Of a DNA stretch of 64,000 nucleotides, positions 24,245 through 34,700 are shown piece by piece. Origin of the DNA: Oscarella lobularis. Its lineage: Eukaryota; Porifera; Homoscleromorpha; Homosclerophorida; Oscarellidae. Within the stretch, counting starts at the first letter, position 1. The number at the start of each line of letters is the position of its first letter. The notes under the pieces are model-generated. The model was not told where the DNA came from and did not search any database. It saw only the letters and a program-made list of their open reading frames with translations. The stretch lies in contig NC_089183.1 of NCBI RefSeq assembly GCF_947507565.1, positions 3,100,001 through 3,164,000 on the forward strand. Reading direction: 5' to 3'. Both the position numbers and the translations under genes were made by a program.

Positions 24245-25497
24245 TTAGTGAGAGATACCAAGAAATTGAGACGGTGCTGGAACTGTTAATGTTCCTCGAC
24301 ATTTTTCCGATTCCGAAGGCCACGTGTAAGAAGCAGCAGCCAGAGATTCGATGCCTCTAAACACAAATCAGTAAAAAAACGTTGGAGAAGATTTTTTAAA
24401 TAATTTACCCGTGAGGTACTCTGGCTGGCTGTGTTATTTGGGACATAGTTTCAGTAGCATTCATCTGATCCTGCCCAGAAACGAGAGTCTTTGGCAACGG
24501 GCTAGAGAATCATATATAATTAATTTTATATAGATGACTGAAGGTTTTCCTACTTTTGCTTGGCACCAAAGCCCCATGCTTTGGGATAGTCCTCACACTG
24601 CCACCAGGTCGCTGCGTCTTGACGCGGATAACGTCCTAGTTCAACCCTGAAAAAAATCAAATAAGGCAAATATTTAATTATATTTATTATGGTAACCTAC
24701 TTGGTAAAAGGCCGATGAGTCTTGTGACTCGTAGTCATGTAGGGTTCATTGACTTTCATTGCACCAACATCCCGAATAGCAAACTTCTCATCAGAGCCCT
24801 CAGGTTGCTAAAAAGACAGAGAGAATCAGATAAGACACTCTAGTACGATAAATCGATATTTCTCGCCTTTTTTCCTATTGGATGAATGTGAATCTGATGC
24901 TCCTTCAACGTCGACGGCATGAGCCCGTCGCTTTCCATTCCCTCCAAGAGCTGCGGCTCGCCAGTGACGCGCGGCAACGTCGTTTCGCCGCGATACTTGT
25001 CGCGCATCTCGCTACTTTCGACTCCCATAGTGAGAGGCTTTCTCCACGGTTTTTCACCAATCTAAACAAACCAAACATTCTTTCTACGTAACCGAATCGC
25101 TTTTTCTTGAACCTTTTGAGCCGCTTCGCTGATGTAGTCTACTTTCCACGATCCGGGAGCCTTTTTGTGAAGCGGGTGCGTCAAAATTGTGCCGTGAGGC
25201 TTGTAATCGTGCGCGAGACCGGTCGTCGTTTGGAAATGATCCGACGCGGGAACTTTGTCGTCGGTCGAAAGCTTAGGCGGTAGAGGAAGAGCTCCTTTTG
25301 ACTACGGAAACGCTTACGAGGAGAAATCGCTTGAGGGGACACATTGTAGCTACTTCGAAATCTCTTGGAGGAAATGGGTCGTTTGGACGGTAGGCGTGAC
25401 CCTTTCCCGACGACGTTTGCTCCAGATCGAGCCGAAGAGGATCTGCTAGCGATCGCGCTTGCATTCGAACAGAATCGATCGTCGCCGCCGCGTCCAT
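24245..25497 (-). CDS. Unrecognised short-exon protein, possibly ciliary/microtubule-associated
   Basis: Start ATG at 25497 (MDAAATIDSVRMQARSLADP). About seven exons follow, with TTTGLAHDYKPHGTILTHP, a KPLTMGVESSEMRDKYRGE block, a HRPFTKVELGRYPRQ block, WWQCEDYPKAWGFGAKQK, and a last exon ending FLGISH at the TAA (24245). There is no signal peptide, membrane segment or catalytic motif. Short Tyr/Pro/His-rich blocks with few hydrophobic cores resemble microtubule-inner or sperm-axoneme proteins. This is an impression from composition, not a family match. It is divergent from phospholipase A2 with only 240 bp between the start codons. A truncated copy of its 3' exons exists at 19426-19950. Confidence 0.6.
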
Positions 25498-25737
25498 TGT
25501 TTGGTTGTCAAGTAAAGAACGCGCGTTGCCAGGGGAGAAAGGTGTGGTCAGAGTCCCGCATGCGCGCTAAAATCATCGCCAAGGAGCCAGTGCTAACAGG
25601 AAGCTAGGAGCGACGCACTTCGAATAGCACTCTGACTATTTTCGGAGATACATACCTATGGTAGAGAAGGGACTGAGAAACTCTGCGACTGACTAGCGCG
25701 CGTTACACCAAGAAAGTCTTCCCTTTTTCGTCCGCAA
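25498..25737. promoter_or_regulatory. Short bidirectional promoter region
   Basis: The 240-bp gap between the start codons of the unrecognised minus-strand gene and the plus-strand phospholipase A2 must contain both promoters. I see no TATA box at a useful distance. Confidence 0.5.
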
Positions 25738-28597
25738 ATGGAAGACTTACCCGACATCCGAGAATTAAAAGTAACACCCCCAAATTCTCTCCTAACACCC
25801 CGCCTCCAACTCGTCTCCCTCTCGCGCGCCTAGGAAGCCCACATAATCGACGAACACTCACTCCGTCTCGACGTCATCGTTCACGGAGGCTACAACCTCG
25901 CACAATCATACTGGCGCGTCAGTAAGTCCAAAAAAGCGCGTCTAAAACGACAAAGCGACTCGTATCGCCGCAGTCACGTCCTTGGGATTCGATCGCACGC
26001 TCGATCCCTACGTCCGGCTTTCCGTAACACATCCGGCTCGTCGTTTCGAAAATTTCGCCGAAGAGCTCACGACGGCGAAAGACGACGAGCCGAATCCGCA
26101 GTGGAATGAGAGTTTTTCGTTCGTCATCGACGTCGGCGACGGAAATCGAGGCGATCTCGTCGTCGCCGTGTGGGACGACAATTACGGACCGGATACGAAA
26201 TATTCCGACGATTTTTATATTAATCTTAATCGATTTAATTTGGGTGCGCCGTACCGGAAGGAGCGAATTGATATTTGGGTACGTGGAGTTTGAAGAGTGA
26301 CGTCATTTCGTTATTTTTTTATAGAGGAAAGCGTATCTTGAAATTTCGGTTCGACTTCGTAGGTAACGTAGTTTGAAATGTTTTAGTAGTTTTTCATTCG
26401 TGTTGGTCTATTATAGAATGAAATTGGATATTCGTTTGGGCTACAATCTTCATCCAGCCGAAAACCGAACAGTGAAGAAACGAAAGAAGCGTTGCGCTGA
26501 TTCGATAAGCCGACTGCTGGGCAGAAACATCCCAGTCAAAAAGGTAAGCCAAAGCATAAAAAAGGCACCTATATCTTTTAAAAATCGTCACTTTAAGCCA
26601 AAGCATAGAGACGTTAGGGATGATAGAGGGTACGTGGTCTCACATAGAGGACCCCTATGTCTTTTTCATAGGCTCCTGTTGTTTCTGTTATCGGTTCCGG
26701 TGGCGGGTTTCGTGCGATGACGGGAATGTGCGGTGCCGTTCAGGCATTATGGGAGACGGCTCTCTTAGACTGCTGCACCTACGTGTCAACGTTATCCGGA
26801 TCCACGTGGTAATAATCTAAATAATTATTAATCGACATTTTTTATTTTTTCTTCTTGAGGTATGTTTCTAATTTGTTTACGACTGACGGCGGACCGGACG
26901 TCTACAAGTGCGGCTCCTATCTCAGGGAACGATGCAACGAAATGGAGAGAATCATGTGCATCACGCGCGCCGACGACTACATAAAGGAGATCTATCAACG
27001 CTACTTGGACGGACTCAACATCTCCTTAGTCGACCTCTGGGAATGCTATTTGTCATCAATTTTCGAACCAGATAAAAAAGTAATAATAAATAGAATTTAA
27101 ATTTTGTAGGAGTCTATTTGTTTTTTTTTATGTAGAACAATAGGGGACTTGCTAAGAAAATATCGCACCAACGTCCTCACGTTGAAAACGCCAACTTTCC
27201 ATTTCCAGTCTATTCTGCTATAAGCGTGAAAGACGATGTTTACGAACGCTCGTGTTTGTGTTCAGGTAAGAAGAGGAGACCCCCCTGGGGTCTCTATAAC
27301 GTTTTTCTTTCTTTTTTAGAGTGGGTTGAATTTACTCCGTACGAATATGGCATTTCGAAATTCGGCACGTTTTATAAAATCGAAGATCTAGCCGGAAGCA
27401 AGTGCTGCGGCGTCGTCTGTCGCAAATACCCGGAACTCGATCAAACATATCTAATAGGTAAATAATACAATATCTTCCGTCTCTCTCTCCCAATTATTTT
27501 TTCGCTCATAGCTCTATGGGGCAGCGCCTTTGCCGCTTCCATAGAAGTCATAGCCGAAAACACTCTGGGTAAATCGAAGAAATCCCTTCTCAAGTCTCTC
27601 ATGAAGGGTCTCATCGACGCGACGGGTCTCGATAGTCTTCGTCCGTTCGCCGCCGTCCTGCCTCACATGTTCTACGGATTGAAAGTGCCGCCTTTGCTCT
27701 ATCGGGTCTCGCACACGATCGAGACGGCGTTCGTTTCGTTTCCGCGTGCCGTCATGGGGGTGTTGGGCGGGATCGGACACGAGATGGGCGCCCACGAGCA
27801 TCATCTCGAGGCGGAGATCAAGAAGGGTCGACAGAAACGCGCGGGACCTCAGAATAAGGGCCCGGGAGTCGGCGACGGTAAGCCTATAGTTCTATGCGTT
27901 TTCCACGTGCAATGGTCCTTCGTTTCCACTTGCTATGCTCTCCTTGCACTGCGTTCTCACTCTGAGTTTCCACTTGCACTACATATAGGTATTACTGTAC
28001 CTATGCCTCATTATTATAGGTATTAAAAGAGATGTTATGCTTGATGATACTATGGTTGTCGTTGACGGTGGCCTCGCCTTTAATCTGCCTTTTCCTGCGC
28101 TGCTTCGGGCCGAGCGTACTACGGACGTTTTCATTGTTTTTGACTTCACTTGGAATGGCAGTCAAACGGCTTATCCGTTTGGAGTACGTAAGACACAATG
28201 GAATTACGCTAATACGGATTAATTTTTTTGAGGGGGCTAGGAATTGGAAAAGGCTGCGGCTTGGGCGAATGTGCACAAAGTGAAATTTCCTCGTGTTCGT
28301 TCCAGTCAATTCGATAGCAATAACCTCAAGGAATATTACGTGTTTGAAGATGAAAATGATCCTGATTGTCCCATAGTCGTCTTCTTTCCGCTCTGTAACG
28401 CATCTCGCAGGCACAAGACGATTTACGGTCAAGACGAAACGTACGCCAATGTGAGTCCTTTTGAAAAATGCTACGAGACGACGCACTTTGCTCTGAGCGC
28501 CGAACAATTTAGTCAACTGAAAGAACTCGTGCGATACAACGTAACGTGTGGCTTCGACGCTATTAGGAACGCCATAGAAAAGAAAACTCAGCAGTAG
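25738..28597 (+). CDS. Cytosolic phospholipase A2 (group IV)
   Basis: Hydrolyses the sn-2 ester of membrane phospholipids after calcium-driven membrane binding. The first exons phase well: 25738-25770, 25834-25921, 25974-26278, from 26325 on. The C2 domain has calcium-loop aspartates (FDRTLDPYVRLS, VWDDNYGP). The lipase domain has the oxyanion loop GSGGGFRAM and the nucleophile TLSGSTW (26672-26808), then FVEFTPYEYG-like and GSKCCG segments. The catalytic aspartate sits in VDGGLAFNLPFP (about 28060-28100). It ends at the TAG at 28595-28597 after RNAIEKKTQQ. A Lys/Arg-rich loop lies near 27815-27870. Both members of the Ser/Asp dyad are present, so it should be active. Introns are short and GT-AG. 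Start chosen because it gives an in-frame splice into the C2 exon. Confidence 0.92.
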
Positions 28598-28726
28598 ATT
28601 AATTATTTATTAGTTAGTTAGTTAGTTAATAAATAATGGACTTTTAGTGTTTGAGGTGTTCTGATACATAACGTAATCTATTTATCGTTCCAGAGCGCAT
28701 GCTCTGACCGCAAGTACGAATCCTCA

Positions 28727-31700
28727 ATGAATCTCTCGTTTTTCCGGCAATCCCGCTTCCCAGGCGCCTTCTCGACACTCCAAAAGGCGCTGCGATCCTT
28801 CTCGACGACGCCTCGATTTTTAAGAAACGATGTCGACTCGGAAGCGCCCGACAATCCGGACTTCTTCTCGATGGTCGAAACGTACGTCGATCGCGCGGCG
28901 CATCTCGTCGAAGAGAACCTCCTCGATCGCGTCCCGATATCGATTCGCTCGGAAGCGGAGAAGCGCGAGCACATTCGCGGCGTTCTTCGCGTCGTACGAC
29001 CGGTGAATCATCTCCTAAAGATCACATTTCCCGTTCGACGCGACGACGGTTCGATGGAAGTGATCGAAGCCTATCGGGCGCAGCACAGTCAGCACAGACG
29101 TCCGTGCAAAGGAGGTAGAGTGAGGGCGTGTAGGGGGGAGGGGCAGGGGAGAGAGAGACAACAACAAATAATAAATAATTACTTCAGGAAGATTTAGAAG
29201 GGAAAAAATTGAAATAGTAAATTATAAATACTTATTAGGGATTCAATTTAATTAATAATTATTAGGGATTCGATTTAATTTTATTTAATAATTATTAGGG
29301 ATTCGATTTAATTTATTTAATAATTATTAGGGATTCGATTTGATGAGGCTGTTGATGCGGACGAAGTGACGGCTTTGGCTTCTCTAATGACGTACAAGTG
29401 CGCTATTGTTGACGTTCCCTTTGGCGGCGCCAAGGCCGGCGTGAAAATCAATCCGCAGAATTACTCCGTAGGATAAATAAATAAATGAATAAATAAATGA
29501 CGTCGTAATTATTTTCTGGTGTTTAGGTCGGCGAGTTGGAGCGAATTACGCGTCGATTTGCGATGGAATTGGCTAAGAAGAGTTTCCTTGGTAACCGTTC
29601 TTTAGAGTCTGGTCCTCCGTATTTTTATTTCTTTATGTGTCTAGGTCCTGGGATCGATGTTCCCGCTCCCGACATGGGAACAGGCGAGCGCGAAATGAGC
29701 TGGATAGCCGATACGTATTCGATGACCATTGGCCACGGCGACATCAACGCGCACGCGTGCATCACGGGAAAGCCAATCAGTCAGGGAGGAATACATGGAC
29801 GCGTATCAGCTACAGGAAGAGTAAGAAAGAAAGGGAGAAGATCCTTTTATGAATAGATAGATAGGCTGACCTGATTGTGAGATAGAGAAACGTTTTTATG
29901 GGAATCCTTTGATTGGGGTTCATCTATAGGAAGAGTGAGCGTATAGGCATCCTAGTCCTTTAATAGAGAAACGTAGCGCTGACCTGATGCTGTCCTCTCC
30001 CCGCTTTCTTCTCATTTGGACGCGTTTTGGCTACGGGAAGAAAGAAAGAAAGGGAGAGGATCCTTTTATGAATAGATAGATGTAGTAGTTGCAGTTGTAG
30101 TAGTTTCAGTCGTTGCAGTCATTGCAGTAGTTGCAGTCGTTGCAGTCATTGCAGTTGTAGTAGTTTCAGTCGTTGCAGTCATTGCAGTAGTTGCAGTCGT
30201 TGCAGTCATTGCAGTAGTTGCAGTAGTTGCAGTAGTTTCAGTCGTTGCAGTAGTTGTAGTAGTTGCAGTCGTTGCAGTAGTTGCAGTTGCAGTAGTTGCA
30301 GTTGCAGTCATTGCAGTAGTTGCAGTCGTTGCAGTCATTGCAGTAGTTGCAGTCGTTGCAGTAGTTGCAGTAGTTGCAGTAGTTGTAGTAGTTGCAGTAG
30401 TTTCAGTCGTTGCAGTAGTTGTAGTAGTTGCAGTCGTTGCAGTAGTTGCAGTCGTTTCAGTCGTTGCAGTCCTTGCAGTAGTTGTAGTAGTTGTAGTAGT
30501 TGCAGTAGTTGTAGTAGTTGTAGTAGTTGTAGTAGTTGTAGTAGTTGCAGTCATTGCAGTAGTTGCAGTAGTTGTAGTAGTTGCAGTAGTTGTAGTAGTT
30601 GCAGTCGTTTCAGTCGTTGCAGTCCTTGCAGTAGTTGTAGTAGTTGTAGTAGTTGCAGTAGTTGTAGTAGTTGCAGTAGTTTCAGTCGTTGTAGTAGTTG
30701 TAGCCGTTGTACCGTTGTAGCCGTTGTAGCCGTTGTAGCCTTTGTAGCCGTTGTAGTAGTTGTAGTCGTTGTAGTCGTTGTAGCCGTTGTAGCCGTTGTA
30801 GTCATTGTAGTCGTTGTAGTCGTTGTAGCCGTTGTAGCCGTTGTAGTTGTTGTAGCCGTTGTAGCCGTTGTAGTCTTGTAGTCGTTGTAGCCGTTGTAGC
30901 CGTTGTAGTAGTTGTAGCCTTTGTAGCCGTTGTAGTCATTGTAGCCGTTGTAGTCGTTGTAGTCGTTGTAGTCGTTGTAGCCGTTGTAGTCGTTGTAGTA
31001 GTTGTAGCCGTTGTAGTCGTTGTAGCCGTTGTAGCCGTTGTAGTTGTTGTAGTAGTTGTAGCCGTTGTAGTCGTTGTAGCCGTTGTAGCCGTTGTAGTTG
31101 TTGTAGCCGTTGTAGCCGTTGTAGTCTTGTAGTCGTTGTAGCCGTTGTAGCCGTTGTAGTAGTTGTAGCCTTTGTAGCCGTTGTAGTCATTGTAGTCATT
31201 GTAGCCGTTGTAGTGGTTGTAGTCGTTGTACCGTTGTAGCCGTTGTAGTCGTTGTAGCCTTTGTAGCCGTTGTAGTAGTTGTAGCCGTTGTAGCCGTTGT
31301 AGCCGTTGTAGTTGTTGTAGTAGTTGTAGCCGTTGTAGCCGTTGTAGTCGTTGTAGCCGTTGTAGTCATTGTAGTCGTTGTAGCCGTTGTAGCCGTTGTA
31401 GCCGTTGTAGTAGTTGTAGCCGTTGTACCGTTGTAGCCGTTGTAGTGGTTGTAGCCTTTGTAGTGGTTGTAGCCGTTGTAGCCGTTGTAGTCGTTGTAGC
31501 CTTTGTAGCCGTTGTAGTAGTTGTAGCCGTTGTAGTCGTTGTAGTCGTTGTAGCCGTTGTAGCCGTTGTAGCCTTTGTAGTAGTTGTAGTCGTTGTAGTC
31601 GTTGTAGCCGTTGTAGTCGTTGTAGTCATTGTAGTCGTTGTAGCCGTTGTAGCCGTTGTAGCCGTTGTAGTTGTTGTAGCCGTTGTAGCCGTTGTAGTCT

Positions 31701-34700
31701 TGTAGTCGTTGTAGCCGTTGTAGCCGTTGTAGCCGTTGTAGTGGTTGTAGCCTTTGTAGTGGTTGTAGCCGTTGTAGCCGTTGTAGTCGTTGTAGCCTTT
31801 GTAGCCGTTGTAGTAGTTGTAGCCGTTGTAGTCGTTGTAGTCGTTGTAGCCGTTGTAGCCGTTGTAGCCTTTGTAGCCGTTGTAGTCGTTGTAGTCGTTG
31901 TAGTCGTTGTAGCCGTTGTAGTCGTTGTAGTCATTGTAGTCGTTGTAGTCTTGTAGTCGTTGTAGCCGTTGTAGCCGTTGTAGCCGTTGTAGTTGTTGTA
32001 GCCGTTGTAGTTGTTGTAGCCGTTGTAGCCGTTGTAGTCTTGTAGTCGTTGTAGCCGTTGTAGCCGTTGTAGCCTTTGTAGTGGTTGTAGCCTTTGTAGT
32101 GGTTGTAGCCGTTGTAGCCGTTGTAGTAGTTGTAGCCGTTGTAGTCGTTGTAGTCGTTGTAGCCGTTGTAGCCGTTGTAGCCTTTGTAGCCGTTGTAGTA
32201 GTTGTAGTCGTTGTAGCCGTTGTAGCCGTTGTAGCCGTTGTAGCCGTTGTAGTTGTTGTAGCCGTTGTAGCCGTTGTAGTCTTGTAGTCGTTGTAGCCGT
32301 TGTAGCCGTTGTAGTAGTTGTAGCCTTTGTAGCCTTTGTAGCCTTTGTAGTGGTTGTAGCCTTTGTAGTGGTTGTAGCCTTTGTAGCCGTTGTAGTCATT
32401 GTAGTCATTGTAGCCGTTGTAGTGGTTGTAGTCGTTGTAGTCGTTGTAGCCGTTGTAGTCGTTGTAGTAGTTGTAGCCGTTGTAGTCGTTGTAGCCGTTG
32501 TAGCCGTTGTAGTTGTTGTAGTAGTTGTAGCCGTTGTAGCCGTTGTAGTCGTTGTAGCCGTTGTAGCCGTTGTAGTTGTTGTAGCCGTTGTAGCCGTTGT
32601 AGTCTTGTAGTCGTTGTAGCCGTTGTAGCCGTTGTAGTAGTTGTAGCCTTTGTAGCCTTTGTAGTGGTTGTAGTCGTTGTAGTAGTTGTAGCCGTTGTAG
32701 TAGTTGTAGCCGTTGTAGTCGTTGTAGCCGTTGTAGTCGTTGTAGCCGTTGTAGCCGTTGTAGTCGTTGTAGCCTTTGTAGCCGTTGTAGTAGTTGTAGC
32801 CGTTGTAGTCGTTGTAGCCGTTGTAGCCGTTGTAGTTGTTGTAGTAGTTGTAGCCGTTGTAGCCGTTGTAGTCGTTGTAGCCGTTGTAGCCGTTGTAGTT
32901 GTTGTAGCCGTTGTAGCCGTTGTAGTCTTGTAGTCGTTGTAGCCGTTGTAGCCGTTGTAGTAGTTGTAGCCTTTGTAGCCTTTGTAGCCTTTGTAGTGGT
33001 TGTAGTCGTTGTAGTAGTTGTAGCCGTTGTAGTAGTTGTAGCCGTTGTAGTCGTTGTAGCCGTTGTAGCCGTTGTAGTCGTTGTAGTAGTTGTAGCCGTT
33101 GTAGCCGTTGTAGTCGTTGTAGCCTTTGTAGCCTTTGTAGCCGTTGTAGCCGTTGTAGTCGTTGTAGCCTTTGTAGCCGTTGTAGTAGTTGTAGCCGTTG
33201 TAGTCGTTGTAGCCGTTGTAGCCGTTGTAGTTGTTGTAGTAGTTGTAGCCGTTGTAGCCGTTGTAGTCGTTGTAGCCGTTGTAGTCATTGTAGTCGTTGT
33301 AGCCGTTGTAGCCGTTGTAGTTGTAGCCTTTGTAGCCGTTGTAGTAGTTGTAGCCGTTGTAGTCGTTGTAGCCGTTGTAGTCGTTGTAGTCGTTGTAGCC
33401 GTTGTAGCCGTTGTAGCCGTTGTAGTTGTTGTAGCCGTTGTAGTCGTTGTAGTCTTGTAGTCGTTGTAGTTGTTGTAGCCGTTGTAGCCGTTGTAGTAGT
33501 TGTAGCCTTTGTAGCCTTTGTAGCCTTTGTAGTGGTTGTAGCCTTTGTAGTGGTTGTAGCCTTTGTAGCCGTTGTAGTCATTGTAGTCATTGTAGCCGTT
33601 GTAGTGGTTGTAGTCGTTGTAGTCGTTGTAGCCTTTGTAGCCGTTGTAGTAGTTGTAGCCGTTGTAGTCGTTGTAGCCGTTGTAGCCGTTGTAGCCTTTG
33701 TAGCCGTTGTAGTAGTTGTAGTCGTTGTAGTCGTTGTAGCCGTTGTAGTCGTTGTAGTCATTGTAGTCGTTGTAGCCGTTGTAGCCGTTGTAGCCGTTGT
33801 AGTTGTTGTAGCCGTTGTAGCCGTTGTAGTCTTGTAGTCGTTGTAGCCGTTGTAGCCGTTGTAGCCGTTGTAGTGGTTGTAGCCTTTGTAGTGGTTGTAG
33901 CCGTTGTAGCCGTTGTAGTCGTTGTAGCCTTTGTAGCCGTTGTAGTAGTTGTAGCCGTTGTAGTCGTTGTAGTCGTTGTAGCCGTTGTAGCCGTTGTAGC
34001 CTTTGTAGCCGTTGTAGTAGTTGTAGTCGTTGTAGTCGTTGTAGCCGTTGTAGTCGTTGTAGTCATTGTAGTCGTTGTAGTCTTGTAGTCGTTGTAGCCG
34101 TTGTAGCCGTTGTAGTTGTTGTAGCCGTTGTAGTTGTTGTAGCCGTTGTAGCCGTTGTAGTCTTGTAGTCGTTGTAGCCGTTGTAGCCGTTGTAGCCTTT
34201 GTAGTGGTTGTAGCCTTTGTAGTGGTTGTAGCCGTTGTAGCCGTTGTAGTAGTTGTAGCCGTTGTAGTCGTTGTAGTCGTTGTAGCCGTTGTAGCCGTTG
34301 TAGCCTTTGTAGCCGTTGTAGTAGTTGTAGTCGTTGTAGCCGTTGTAGTCGTTGTAGTCATTGTAGTCGTTGTAGTCTTGTAGTCGTTGTAGCCGTTGTA
34401 GCCGTTGTAGCCGTTGTAGCCGTTGTAGTTGTTGTAGCCGTTGTAGCCGTTGTAGTCTTGTAGTCGTTGTAGCCGTTGTAGCCGTTGTAGTAGTTGTAGC
34501 CTTTGTAGCCTTTGTAGCCTTTGTAGTGGTTGTAGCCTTTGTAGTGGTTGTAGCCTTTGTAGCCGTTGTAGTCATTGTAGTCATTGTAGCCGTTGTAGTG
34601 GTTGTAGTCGTTGTAGTCGTTGTAGCCGTTGTAGTCGTTGTAGTAGTTGTAGCCGTTGTAGTCGTTGTAGCCGTTGTAGCCGTTGTAGTTGTTGTAGTAG

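Larger units (their letters stand above)
19964..24622. repeat. Segmental duplication, unit 2
   Basis: Direct repeat of 15171-19963. Similarity runs from ACGAACGATAGC (19964) through the UBR5 exon 1 copy, CLCA gene B and the 3' exons of the unrecognised gene, and fades after GCTGCGTCTTGAC near 24622. Differences are scattered substitutions and small indels, most in introns, so the copy is not brand new but still young. Confidence 0.88.
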
